Part shown: positions 6,527 to 14,104 of the stretch, piece after piece
How positions within the stretch are numbered: position 1 is the stretch's first letter
Layout: the number at the start of each line of letters is the position of its first letter
Virus record (IMG/VR): IMGVR_UViG_3300025892_002985
Coordinates: 1 to 31,768 of that record
Origin: a virus
Strand: one strand, 5' to 3'
Length of the DNA stretch: 31,768 bases
Notes under the pieces: model-generated
Databases searched by the model: none
The model's input: the letters and a program-made list of their open reading frames with translations, nothing else
Told to the model about the DNA's origin: nothing
Program-made: the position numbers and the translations under genes

Positions 6527-8296
6527 ATGCCAAACGAATTAATAAATTACAATTTACCTACGGATGCATATCTGAATTTTGATGCTGAGTCATTTAAATC
6601 ATATATGATTGAAAAACTGTCTCAAAATGATTGGTTCACTGATCAAAATTTTGTAGGTAGTAATTTAAATAATTTACTTGATATTATAGCTTATGCTAAT
6701 AATACTCTATTGTTTTATTTAAATCAAACATCTAAAGAAACTCATTTTTCTGAGGCTGAATTTTATGAGAATTTAAATAGAATCGTTAAATTAATTGGGT
6801 ATAAGCCTAGTGGTTTTGTTACTCCATCTTTAGGTATACAGGTTACAGCTGACTTAGATAGGGGTACTTATAGTATCCCTAGATATTCTTTTTTTAGTAT
6901 AGATGGTATTACTTATTCTTTGATTAAAGATGGTACTTTTGTTAAAAAAGATAATGGTGAAGAATATCTATCTGATTTTTCTAATTCTTATATTTTATAT
7001 AATGGTAAATATGAAAACTTAGCTGATTATACAGCTATAGGTGATGCTAGTGAAACAATTACTTTATCTACAAAAGATAAAAATATAGATGTAAACACTA
7101 TTAATATTTATGTTAAATCTGATGGTGACTGGGTTGAGTGGTCTCAAGTTGAAAATTTGTATTTCTCTGATTTTGATGAAACACATTTTTCTGTTAGATT
7201 GAATGAAAGTTCAAATTATGAAATAACTTTTGGTGATGATATAAATGGTAAATCTTTGATTTCTGGTAACACTGTAAGTATATTTTATTTAAATAGCCAA
7301 GGTTCTGATGGGGAAGTTGCTCAAAACTTTTTATCTGGTCAAATGACAATATTTTCAACACCTAAAATAAATGAAATATTAAGTAGTATTAGTGACGTAT
7401 CGTATATATCAGCTGATAATTTATCCAAAGTTATTTTTTCTAATAATTTACCATCAACTAAAGTATCAGAAAAAGAGAGTGTTGAAAATATAAGATCTAA
7501 TTCATCTATATTTTATCAAAGCCAAAACCGTTTAATTAGTAAAAATGATTTTACATCTTTTATTAAAAATAATTATAGTGGTTTAATATCTTCTGTTAAA
7601 GTTATTAATAACAGGGATTTTCTAGAAAAACATATAGCTTATTTAGCGAAGATTGGTGTAGCTTACCCATTTGAAGATGGAAGAGTTTTAACTAATCAAT
7701 ACTTTTTTTCAACTCCTTGTAATTTTAATAATGTGTACATATATGCTGTACCAAGAGTTGAACAAAAATATTCAACTCTTGGTAGATTAAATTATATAAA
7801 TCCTGCTCAAAAACAGGCTATTATTGATGCTATGGAGGATAAAAAGGAAATATCATTAGATATAATTATACATGATCCAGTGTATATTGGTGTTGATATT
7901 GGGATTGAACCTGTAGGTGATGATCCTATATTTAATCATATTGGTCAATCATCTATTGAAATTAAAACTAATACTACAAATATTGATATCAATAGTATTA
8001 AAACTGAAGTTATTAATATTATTCAAAATTATTTTCTACCAATTAATTTTGAATTGGGGCAGATTATAAATATGCAAACCATTACAAATGATATTTTGAA
8101 TATCAAAGGTGTTTCTTCAATAACAACTAAAAATGGTAGTAGAGAATCTAATGGTTTAAATTTTTATATTTGGGATGTTGTATATGACACCAATTATGTT
8201 AGTACTTCTCAGAATTATAAATTAGATGATTTTCAATATGCTTTCTTTTATGATATTGAAAATCTTTCAGACAAAATCAACATAACAAATGGCTGA
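6527..8296 (+). CDS. Baseplate wedge protein, gp6-like (baseplate J type)
   Basis: A 589-residue protein, close to T4 gp6 (about 660 residues). The N-terminus (FDAESFKSYMIEKLSQNDWF; then GSNLNNLLDIIAYANNTLLFYLNQ) is the characteristic helical start of gp6/gpJ wedge proteins, followed by ETHFSEAEFYENLNRIVKLI and GYKPSG. The middle has the beta-rich ring-forming core (FEITFGDDINGKSLISGNTV-type segment), and the last third includes a DIIIHDPVYIGVDI strand and repeated -INI- strands. In T4, gp6 dimers form the ring holding the wedges together. It overlaps the next gene by 8 bases, implying coupled translation. Assignment rests on the N-terminal pattern, length and gp25-like neighbour. Confidence 0.8.
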   Translation: MPNELINYNLPTDAYLNFDAESFKSYMIEKLSQNDWFTDQNFVGSNLNNLLDIIAYANNTLLFYLNQTSKETHFSEAEFYENLNRIVKLIGYKPSGFVTPSLGIQVTADLDRGTYSIPRYSFFSIDGITYSLIKDGTFVKKDNGEEYLSDFSNSYILYNGKYENLADYTAIGDASETITLSTKDKNIDVNTINIYVKSDGDWVEWSQVENLYFSDFDETHFSVRLNESSNYEITFGDDINGKSLISGNTVSIFYLNSQGSDGEVAQNFLSGQMTIFSTPKINEILSSISDVSYISADNLSKVIFSNNLPSTKVSEKESVENIRSNSSIFYQSQNRLISKNDFTSFIKNNYSGLISSVKVINNRDFLEKHIAYLAKIGVAYPFEDGRVLTNQYFFSTPCNFNNVYIYAVPRVEQKYSTLGRLNYINPAQKQAIIDAMEDKKEISLDIIIHDPVYIGVDIGIEPVGDDPIFNHIGQSSIEIKTNTTNIDINSIKTEVINIIQNYFLPINFELGQIINMQTITNDILNIKGVSSITTKNGSRESNGLNFYIWDVVYDTNYVSTSQNYKLDDFQYAFFYDIENLSDKINITNG

Positions 8297-11200
8297 TCCT
8301 ACTTTTCAAATATTATCGGATACTGAACTTTATAGTAACGAATTAACACCTTTACAGGTACAAGCTACAACCACTGATGAATATAGCTCAAGTTATTTTG
8401 GTTGGGATTTTGGTGATGGTAATGTAGGTGTAGGTGAAACATATAGTCACGTTTATACTGAAGTTGGTGATTATGATGTAACATTAACTCAATATCTACC
8501 GAGTGGTGAACCAGTAACATCTGAGGCTCAAACTGTGGTAGTTAGAAACCTGATCCCTAATTTAATGCGTTGGGTGAATGATTCTGATAAAATTGAATTT
8601 ATTACGGCATCTATAAAATCTGATACACCATTTGTAGTTAATGTATTCAATAGTTGGCAACAGTACTCTGAAAATTCAGTTATAAATTTTTATGTAGAAA
8701 ACTCAAAGAGTATACCTTTTGATATAACTGATAAACGAATTCACTTAAAACCTAATTGGAGGTTTTTAAATAGATCTGGTGAAGTTATAGATGAGGTTTT
8801 ACTAAATCAAGATAAAATTTACGGCACAAAGGTTGGTGATAAAATATACTTAACTGGAGATAGTAATGGGACAGTTTTTATTGGAGTTAGTTCGCAAGCT
8901 GAATTCTTTTTTGTTGATGATACTCCAACAGGTGTTGACCCAAATGAAGATAACCCAAAGGATTCAACTATTATAGTATCTCAAGATTTATCTTCAGTGT
9001 ATGGTGATAAGAAATTTACATCAGAGGATTATTTACATTATCCAGTATTGGTTAATTCAGTAACAGTTAAAAATATTATTCCAGAAAAATTATCAATAAC
9101 ATCTAATGGTATTTTTGATATAGATCCTATTAAATTTATAAACACTAAAATACCTTATAATATTAGATTAGTTGATTCTAATGGTAATTATATTAAAACT
9201 AACCCAGTTATAGGTAGCCCTGATTATAAAATTAATATAGGGTTTATAGGTGATGGTGTTTCAACAGAATCTAAACCATCTTTCAATAATAATGTTCTTG
9301 AAAAATTTAATCCAGATTTTAGTAATTTGGGTGGGTTTTTTGAATCATATTTTATACCAACTTCAACTACAACTGAGAGTTTAATTTTAACAGCAAGTGT
9401 CGAATTAGATTACCTTATCAATAAGATTCCAACAAAATATGGTGTATTTTCTGATGCTAATTCTAATAAAATATATCGTGTAAAATATGTTAAAGATATA
9501 GAAGATGGGTATTTGGCTAAATTATCTGAAGTTGAAAATGTTAATCTTTACGATAACTTTTACTCTAATACATTTGGAGCTATAGTTGATTTTAATTATA
9601 ATTCAGTTTTTCTTGATTCTGATAACTCCAATTTAGATATTTATAGTGATTCCTTTAGTTTAAATCAGTCTATCGATTTATCTTTTTATGATGAGTCTGG
9701 TAACAATTCATCTCCAGCGCAAGTAACTGTAGATAAAGATGGTGCGTATTATATTACTCTACATGATACAGCTGATTTGGTGATTTATAGAAATAATTCA
9801 TTACAAAAAATAGATTTATATGATCAATTATATACAGGTGATGATACTAACGGTGACCCAACTTTAGATAGTGGATTTGAGTATCAACCAGCTGCTATAG
9901 AAATATTGTCAGATGATACAACACTTTTTATATCATTTGTTAATAAGGGTAATAAATTTATCCAAAAATATGATATAGATAAAAGCGGAGGTGATTACGC
10001 TGTCACATCATCAGGTGATATAATTAACTTGGGTGATGATGTACCTATGGATATGATATCTAATAGAGATGGTGATAAATTATACGTCTTAACCACAGAT
10101 TATTATAATGGTGATAGTTATATAAAAGTATATGATACTGATCAGAATACTCTTATAAGTAGTAATCTAGTTGGTTATGATGCTGAATTTATAACCATTG
10201 ATACAGAACAAAATGTATTTACAGTAGCTAAACAGGATAATGATGATGATTACTCTTTAAATATATATAAATATGATAATACTTCTATCACCAGTTCTAG
10301 TTTAGAAACACTATTCAATACACCGATTAATGGTATAGGTGGAATATGTGGTGATTCTTATGGTAATATTTGGTTATTGGATTCACTTAATGATCGAGTT
10401 ATTGTTATGAATCAAGAAGATGGTGGTGATCACACATATATTAATATCACCGAAGATAGTGGTAACTTAACTAATAAATATGTAGCATATGGTGATTGGA
10501 ACGGTTTCAGGTGGTATAATAAATTTGGTTATGGTGGTGAATCATCATACTATGAATTAACTGGTCAGTCTGAACCCTTTAATATATGTTCTAGAGATAA
10601 ATATAATCTTCAAAAAATAAATGAGGACTTTGATGCAACTGAAACTTTAAAATCTTATCGTACAACTGATTCGATGTTAAATTATGATAATTTATTTGAT
10701 AATTTTCTAGGGTCTATTTATGGTAATAAAATAGATGATGGTACATACATCGGTAGAAATGTTTTTGAAAAAATCGCTAATTTTGTTTTAAATCATGTTG
10801 ACGTTGATACCTGTTCAGTAGATTCGTTAGAATCTCTCTGTAATGAAGTTGGTGTTGAATTTGAAGATAAGTTGATATTACCTAGAGATATAAAACGCGT
10901 AGTTGATATATTCAGTGTCAAATTTAAAAAATTATGGGGTGATGATTATAGAACTGGTTATATAGATGAGCAGGTTGGTGAAATTTTAGACACCTCTAGT
11001 TATGTTGTATCAGCAGATCCTCAAATTAAAATAATAGCGAAAGAAAAATTTAATAATAATTATTCTATAATTGTGCCTACAATATTAGAGAGTGTAGGTA
11101 ATTATAATAGTGAAGAAGATGGTGATAAATTTTATGCATTAAATCTATATGATGATTCATGGGGTTGGGGGCTATCTGTACCAAATGGAGGTGAATTGTC

Positions 11201-11393
11201 TGATTATTATTACTTCTATGAGTATAATGAATTACCAACTGATAGGATAATTGATATTATAGATTGGGGTAATGAATTAACAGACACTTCTATTAAACCT
11301 ATATCAAGTTTCTCAAATTATATGACAACTGATGGCATTGTATCAACTATATTGGGTGATACATTACGTGAAGGGTTATCTATGTATAAATAA
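8289..11393 (+). CDS. Large baseplate protein with PKD domain and propeller-like region; gp7-position candidate
   Basis: A 1034-residue protein overlapping the gp6-like gene. Residues about 10-90 form a PKD domain (WDFGDG at 39-44, Y-H-Y-EVGDYDVTL after it). The middle, about 480-730, has propeller-like strands resembling NHL or YVTN repeats (DGAYYITLHDTADLVIYRNN; YGNIWLLDSLNDRVIVM). The last 200 residues are helical and then beta (NVFEKIANFVLNHVDVDTC; SVDSLESLCNEVGVEFEDK; KFKKLWGDD), reminiscent of the gpI-type tail module. T4 gp7 has similar length (1032) and function next to gp6, so a gp7-like wedge role is attractive but rests on size and position, not clear homology. PKD and propeller parts would probably face outward. 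Confidence 0.6.
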   Translation: MADPTFQILSDTELYSNELTPLQVQATTTDEYSSSYFGWDFGDGNVGVGETYSHVYTEVGDYDVTLTQYLPSGEPVTSEAQTVVVRNLIPNLMRWVNDSDKIEFITASIKSDTPFVVNVFNSWQQYSENSVINFYVENSKSIPFDITDKRIHLKPNWRFLNRSGEVIDEVLLNQDKIYGTKVGDKIYLTGDSNGTVFIGVSSQAEFFFVDDTPTGVDPNEDNPKDSTIIVSQDLSSVYGDKKFTSEDYLHYPVLVNSVTVKNIIPEKLSITSNGIFDIDPIKFINTKIPYNIRLVDSNGNYIKTNPVIGSPDYKINIGFIGDGVSTESKPSFNNNVLEKFNPDFSNLGGFFESYFIPTSTTTESLILTASVELDYLINKIPTKYGVFSDANSNKIYRVKYVKDIEDGYLAKLSEVENVNLYDNFYSNTFGAIVDFNYNSVFLDSDNSNLDIYSDSFSLNQSIDLSFYDESGNNSSPAQVTVDKDGAYYITLHDTADLVIYRNNSLQKIDLYDQLYTGDDTNGDPTLDSGFEYQPAAIEILSDDTTLFISFVNKGNKFIQKYDIDKSGGDYAVTSSGDIINLGDDVPMDMISNRDGDKLYVLTTDYYNGDSYIKVYDTDQNTLISSNLVGYDAEFITIDTEQNVFTVAKQDNDDDYSLNIYKYDNTSITSSSLETLFNTPINGIGGICGDSYGNIWLLDSLNDRVIVMNQEDGGDHTYINITEDSGNLTNKYVAYGDWNGFRWYNKFGYGGESSYYELTGQSEPFNICSRDKYNLQKINEDFDATETLKSYRTTDSMLNYDNLFDNFLGSIYGNKIDDGTYIGRNVFEKIANFVLNHVDVDTCSVDSLESLCNEVGVEFEDKLILPRDIKRVVDIFSVKFKKLWGDDYRTGYIDEQVGEILDTSSYVVSADPQIKIIAKEKFNNNYSIIVPTILESVGNYNSEEDGDKFYALNLYDDSWGWGLSVPNGGELSDYYYFYEYNELPTDRIIDIIDWGNELTDTSIKPISSFSNYMTTDGIVSTILGDTLREGLSMYK
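11385..11392 (+). promoter_or_regulatory. T4-type late promoter TATAAATA
   Basis: Exact TATAAATA overlapping the last codons and stop of the upstream gene, followed by ATTAAA and the ATG at 11399. It could drive the 70-residue ORF and PhoH gene downstream. Confidence 0.55.
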
Positions 11394-11398
11394 TTAAA

Positions 11399-11611
11399 AT
11401 GAATAAAGTAGACAAAATTATTAAAGAATATAAAAAAACTAGGGTTGAGACAAAAAGGACTCGTTATCCTAAAATAGAGCTTGATGAAGATTTTGAGGAG
11501 ATCCTTAAACTACAGATTACTGAGTGGAAAGAAAAAGGTTTGACAGATAAGCAAATTGTTGATAGATTCTGTAGAGCGATCCCGTTCCATGTTTATTCTG
11601 ATGAAGAATAA
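11399..11611 (+). CDS. Small hypothetical protein
   Basis: A 70-residue charged protein with no recognised family. It is predicted helical with a Lys-rich N-terminus (MNKVDKIIKEYKKTRVETKR) and an acidic C-terminal half; LTDKQIVDRFCRAIPFHVY looks like a short helix with a single Cys. A late promoter lies six bases upstream, and the PhoH gene begins 15 bases after its stop, so the two are probably co-transcribed. Composition and spacing support a real gene. Confidence 0.6.
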   Translation: MNKVDKIIKEYKKTRVETKRTRYPKIELDEDFEEILKLQITEWKEKGLTDKQIVDRFCRAIPFHVYSDEE

Positions 11612-11626
11612 ACGAAGTATTTATTT

Positions 11627-12382
11627 ATGACAAAAAAAAGAACTCCTAGAGAATATCGTCAGGAAGATATATTACCCAACGAATTAGAAGTTAAATCACC
11701 AAACTTTAAAGTTAAACAATTAAAGTTCAAGAGTCAAAAACAAAAAGATTTTTTTGACTTGTGTAGGGATGATGATATAAAGTTGGTTATATGTGATGGA
11801 CCAGCAGGTACTGGTAAGAGTTTACTTGCTTTATATGCTGCTTTAAAGCTTATAAAAAGTGGTAAGTTTGAAAGAATAATGTATGTTAGATCACCCGTTG
11901 ATAGTTCTGATGGTGGTATCGGTTATTTACCTGGTGGTGTTCATGATAAGATCATTAATTATATGATACCATTAGACGAAAAATTAAATAAGTTAATGGA
12001 ATATAATGATATTAAAGAACTTTATAGTGAAGATTATATCGAATATACCGTTAACTCATTTATGCGAGGACGTAGTATTGAAAATACTATTTTAATTATC
12101 GATGAATTCCAAAATCAAACTATGATGGAAGCTGTGACATGTTTGAGTCGAATTGAAGAAACTTCTAAAATTATTGCAATAGGTGATCATATGCAATCAG
12201 ATATTGGCTTAAAATCTTGTTTAACAAAAGTTAAGTCTATGTTTAAAGATCGACCCGAAGCTTCTGATAATGGTGTAGCTACATTTGAATTCAATAATGA
12301 TGATATTGTTAGAAGTAAATTAGTTAAATACATTGTAGGTGAATTTCAACGAGCTATGAAAATGTCTCGTGGTGGAAATTAG
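11627..12382 (+). CDS. phoH: PhoH-like P-loop ATPase
   Basis: A 251-residue PhoH-family protein. Walker A GPAGTGKS is at 58-65, followed by the family's MYVRSPVDS..GIGYLPG block (about 84-103) and Walker B ILIIDEFQN at 154-162. IIAIGDHMQSD (about 186-196) matches the conserved PhoH segment after Walker B. PhoH proteins are widespread in aquatic T4-like phages; bacterial members bind and hydrolyse ATP and some act on RNA, but the phage role is unsettled. The N-terminal 30 residues are a charged extension. There is no phosphate-box-like sequence that I can identify upstream. Family assignment is secure, function is not. Confidence 0.9.
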   Translation: MTKKRTPREYRQEDILPNELEVKSPNFKVKQLKFKSQKQKDFFDLCRDDDIKLVICDGPAGTGKSLLALYAALKLIKSGKFERIMYVRSPVDSSDGGIGYLPGGVHDKIINYMIPLDEKLNKLMEYNDIKELYSEDYIEYTVNSFMRGRSIENTILIIDEFQNQTMMEAVTCLSRIEETSKIIAIGDHMQSDIGLKSCLTKVKSMFKDRPEASDNGVATFEFNNDDIVRSKLVKYIVGEFQRAMKMSRGGN

Positions 12383-12385
12383 TTG

Positions 12386-12415
12386 TTGACTTTTATGTAG
12401 AATCTGTCATATATG
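12386..12415 (+). promoter_or_regulatory. Possible sigma70-like promoter
   Basis: TTGACT at 12386-12391 and TATATG at 12410-12415, 18 bases apart, upstream of a gene with a replication-type candidate product and no TATAAATA. Weak in such AT-rich DNA; a host-type or early promoter here is a guess. Confidence 0.25.
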
Positions 12416-12431
12416 TATTGTATGGCAGATT
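12401..12431 (+). promoter_or_regulatory. Hairpin over the translation start
   Basis: AATCTGTCATA (12401-12411) pairs with TATGGCAGATT (12421-12431) with one wobble, loop TATGTATTG. One candidate ATG (12413) lies in the loop and the other (12422) in the 3' arm. It could modulate initiation of the downstream gene. No T tract follows, so it is not a terminator. Confidence 0.4.
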
Positions 12432-12826
12432 CCGATAATCATCTCTTTAAACAATTAAACTCCTTAGTAAAAACTAAGAAGACCCTTTCTAGGGTGTATA
12501 TTGAAGAATGTTGGGTAGGTTCTTATATAATTAAAAGATTCATAACTTTTACTAGTAATGATATATTAGTTTTAAAAGATTTAATACCATATATCAATAA
12601 TTTAGAATGCTCTAATATTGGTGATAATTGGGGTGAGTATTTATTTTTATTTCACACTTTACCGAAAATTAAAAATGCTAATTTTTATTATATTAAAAAA
12701 AATAATAATAAAAATGAAAAAGTAACGGACGATAAAAAAATCAATCTTATAGCTGAATCACTTGAAATTTCTAAAAAAGAATCTAAATACTTAATAGATA
12801 ATAAAATCATCGATATTGAATTATAA
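12422..12826 (+). CDS. Candidate T4 gp62-like clamp-loader small subunit
   Basis: A 134-residue protein from the ATG at 12422 (an in-frame ATG at 12413 adds MYC). The pattern HLFKQLNSLVKTKK near the N-terminus, then a helical block, WGEYLFLFHTLPKIKNANFY, a Lys/Asn-rich linker and a C-terminal INLIAESLEISKKES helix resembles the layout of clamp-loader small subunits in aquatic T4-like phages (short N-terminal helix, -F-FH-LPK-K- block, helical C-terminus). In T4, gp62 works with gp44 to load the gp45 sliding clamp, which is also the late-transcription coactivator. No gp44 or gp45 gene is in this window, so the call rests on weak pattern similarity. Otherwise it is a hypothetical protein. Confidence 0.4.
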   Translation: MADSDNHLFKQLNSLVKTKKTLSRVYIEECWVGSYIIKRFITFTSNDILVLKDLIPYINNLECSNIGDNWGEYLFLFHTLPKIKNANFYYIKKNNNKNEKVTDDKKINLIAESLEISKKESKYLIDNKIIDIEL

Positions 12827-12828
12827 TT

Positions 12829-13260
12829 ATGGACGAACGAACACAAGAATTAAAACTAAGAGAACTTGAGTCTACTTTACAGACTGCTAATAAAAATAAG
12901 GGATCGATTGAGATTGAGAGATACGCTGGAGCGAATTTCGATGTTGATACTACTTTCCAAATTACAAAAATGCCGTTTGATACACTATTAGTTCACTTTG
13001 AAGATGGTGATGCTGATGGTAAACTGAAAGGTGGTATTTATGTACCAAATGGCGCTACAGACACTAAAGTTTGGAGGACTGGTAAAGTATTAATGGCAGG
13101 CGCTGGGTGTCAATTAGTCCAAGATGGTGACTATGTTACCTTCCCTAATGATAAGGGTATCAATGCTAAGGCTATCAATGTTAAAGGTATGGGTATTGTT
13201 AATCACTGTATCTTTATTGCTGAAGATAGGATCTTCGCAATTAGTGAACGAGTGGAATAA
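12829..13260 (+). CDS. GroES-like co-chaperonin (gp31-type function)
   Basis: A 143-residue protein. Residues about 46-143 follow the GroES pattern: ITKMPFDTLLVHFED (the usual PL-DRVLV strand), a Gly-rich mobile-loop region DADGKLKGGIYVPNGATD, TGKVLMAGAGCQL, then VQDGDYVTFPNDKG and a closing EDRIFAISE in place of the family's EDDILAIIE. The first 45 residues are an extra charged extension absent from bacterial GroES. T4 gp31 replaces GroES for folding of the major capsid protein by host GroEL; a similar role in virion protein folding is likely. It starts 2 bases after the previous stop, so it is probably coupled to the gp62-like candidate. Confidence 0.75.
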   Translation: MDERTQELKLRELESTLQTANKNKGSIEIERYAGANFDVDTTFQITKMPFDTLLVHFEDGDADGKLKGGIYVPNGATDTKVWRTGKVLMAGAGCQLVQDGDYVTFPNDKGINAKAINVKGMGIVNHCIFIAEDRIFAISERVE

Positions 13261-13280
13261 ATAACATATCGCATTTTATT

Positions 13281-13288
13281 TATAAATA
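13281..13288 (+). promoter_or_regulatory. T4-type late promoter TATAAATA
   Basis: Exact TATAAATA followed by TTTAAA and the ATG at 13295. GCATTTTA (13271-13278) and TAAAATGC (13291-13298) flank it as an inverted repeat that includes the start codon. Confidence 0.6.
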
Positions 13289-13294
13289 TTTAAA

Positions 13295-13711
13295 ATGCCA
13301 TATATATCACGAGAAGGATTAAAAAAATTACTCTACAATCATTGTGTAGAGATTAAATATCAAAGACGACATCCGTTGGTTGATTCCAAAACATGTCGTC
13401 TTTTTTGTGTCGGGTTTTATCCTAATTTTGATAATAATCCATTTTTAAATTCATTATCAACTAGATCCGCTTTCTATAATCCACCAAAAGGTAGATCTCA
13501 ATCGCTCAAATATAATCCTGATGATAAAAATCTGGTTATAACATATAGTATATTTGATATGAACTATAGGACAGTTTCTATCAATAGAGCCAATGTTATT
13601 AGAGCTTTCCCTGTTGACAATAAAGATAATATATCGAAATTTTGGGACTATTTTAATAAAAATATATCGACTATGAGTTTGGAAAAAAGAATAGATTTTA
13701 AAAAGAAATAA
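13295..13711 (+). CDS. Hypothetical phage protein, possibly a small SH3-like barrel
   Basis: A 138-residue protein. Its layout (YISREGLKKLLYNHCVEIKY; then CRLFCVGFYPN; PDDKNLVITYSIFDMNYRTV; IRAFPVD; FWDYFNKNISTMS) resembles conserved hypothetical proteins of aquatic T4-like phages: an N-terminal helix, a strand that takes the place of a V-FTK segment, a -LVV-DI--- strand and a closing helix. A DUF2693/SH3-like identity is possible but weak, and no function is known. The 5' part of the gene contains two closely spaced hairpins, the second followed by six T residues. The start is set by the late promoter six bases upstream. Confidence 0.55.
   Translation: MPYISREGLKKLLYNHCVEIKYQRRHPLVDSKTCRLFCVGFYPNFDNNPFLNSLSTRSAFYNPPKGRSQSLKYNPDDKNLVITYSIFDMNYRTVSINRANVIRAFPVDNKDNISKFWDYFNKNISTMSLEKRIDFKKK
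13331..13351 (+). other. Small intragenic hairpin
   Basis: CTCTACA (13331-13337), loop ATCATTG, TGTAGAG (13345-13351): a perfect 7-bp stem ten bases before the larger intragenic hairpin. Confidence 0.4.
13362..13406 (+). terminator. Terminator-like hairpin inside a coding region
   Basis: AAAGACGACAT (13362-13372) pairs perfectly with ATGTCGTCTTT (13393-13403), loop of 20 bases, followed by a run to TTTTTT (13401-13406). It has the shape of an intrinsic terminator but lies about 70 bases into the open reading frame that starts at 13295. It could attenuate that late gene, or be chance. Confidence 0.4.
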
Positions 13712-13731
13712 TTGATTTTACCATATAATGA

Positions 13732-13739
13732 CATAAATA
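13732..13739 (+). promoter_or_regulatory. Weak late-promoter-like site CATAAATA
   Basis: One mismatch to TATAAATA, five bases before the ATG at 13745. It supports that ATG rather than the TTG at 13712 as the start of the next gene. Confidence 0.35.
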
Positions 13740-13744
13740 GTTAT

Positions 13745-14104
13745 ATGGTAGAAAAAAATCAGATACTAGAGAGAGAGATTTTTAAAAAACTTATTCAAAC
13801 AAATGTTGAAATTTTTTCTTTAGATCAATTTAATAATAAAACTGTGTTAAAAACTGGTAGACTGGTTAATTTTAATGTTAAATTACCATTTTTATATTTT
13901 TTAATTGAGAGTAAGGCTAAATCAAAAGAATTTATTTTACCTCAACCTTTCGTTTATGATATGAAAAATGATACTGTTGTTATTTTATCTTATAGGTTAA
14001 AAGATTCGATTTCTGATGAAAAAATTGTTGACGAAATGAAAAAAGTAGGTAGTATGAGTGAATCAAAAATATTCAATAAATTGATTTACATAAAAACCTT
14101 ATAA
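13745..14104 (+). CDS. Hypothetical protein
   Basis: A 119-residue protein from the ATG at 13745; the frame stays open back to a TTG at 13712 immediately after the upstream stop, but ATG with a late-promoter-like motif is the better start. No family is recognised. The order is an amphipathic N-terminal helix (EKNQILEREIFKKLIQ), several beta strands (VLKTGRLVNFNVKLPFLYFL), a short -FILPQPFVYDM- segment, and a C-terminal helix. Its strand pattern and size resemble the preceding gene product, so the two may be distant paralogues. Its stop overlaps the start of the helicase gene by one base (TAATG). Confidence 0.55.
   Translation: MVEKNQILEREIFKKLIQTNVEIFSLDQFNNKTVLKTGRLVNFNVKLPFLYFLIESKAKSKEFILPQPFVYDMKNDTVVILSYRLKDSISDEKIVDEMKKVGSMSESKIFNKLIYIKTL

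Noticed and set aside
13271-13298. Inverted repeat GCATTTTA/TAAAATGC around a late promoter as a regulatory hairpin
   Set aside because: If transcription starts just before the ATG, most of it is not in the RNA; AT-rich pairing of this length is expected by chance.
13712-13744. TTG start directly after the previous stop
   Set aside because: An ATG at 13745 has a late-promoter-like motif five bases upstream; the TTG has no support beyond an open frame.
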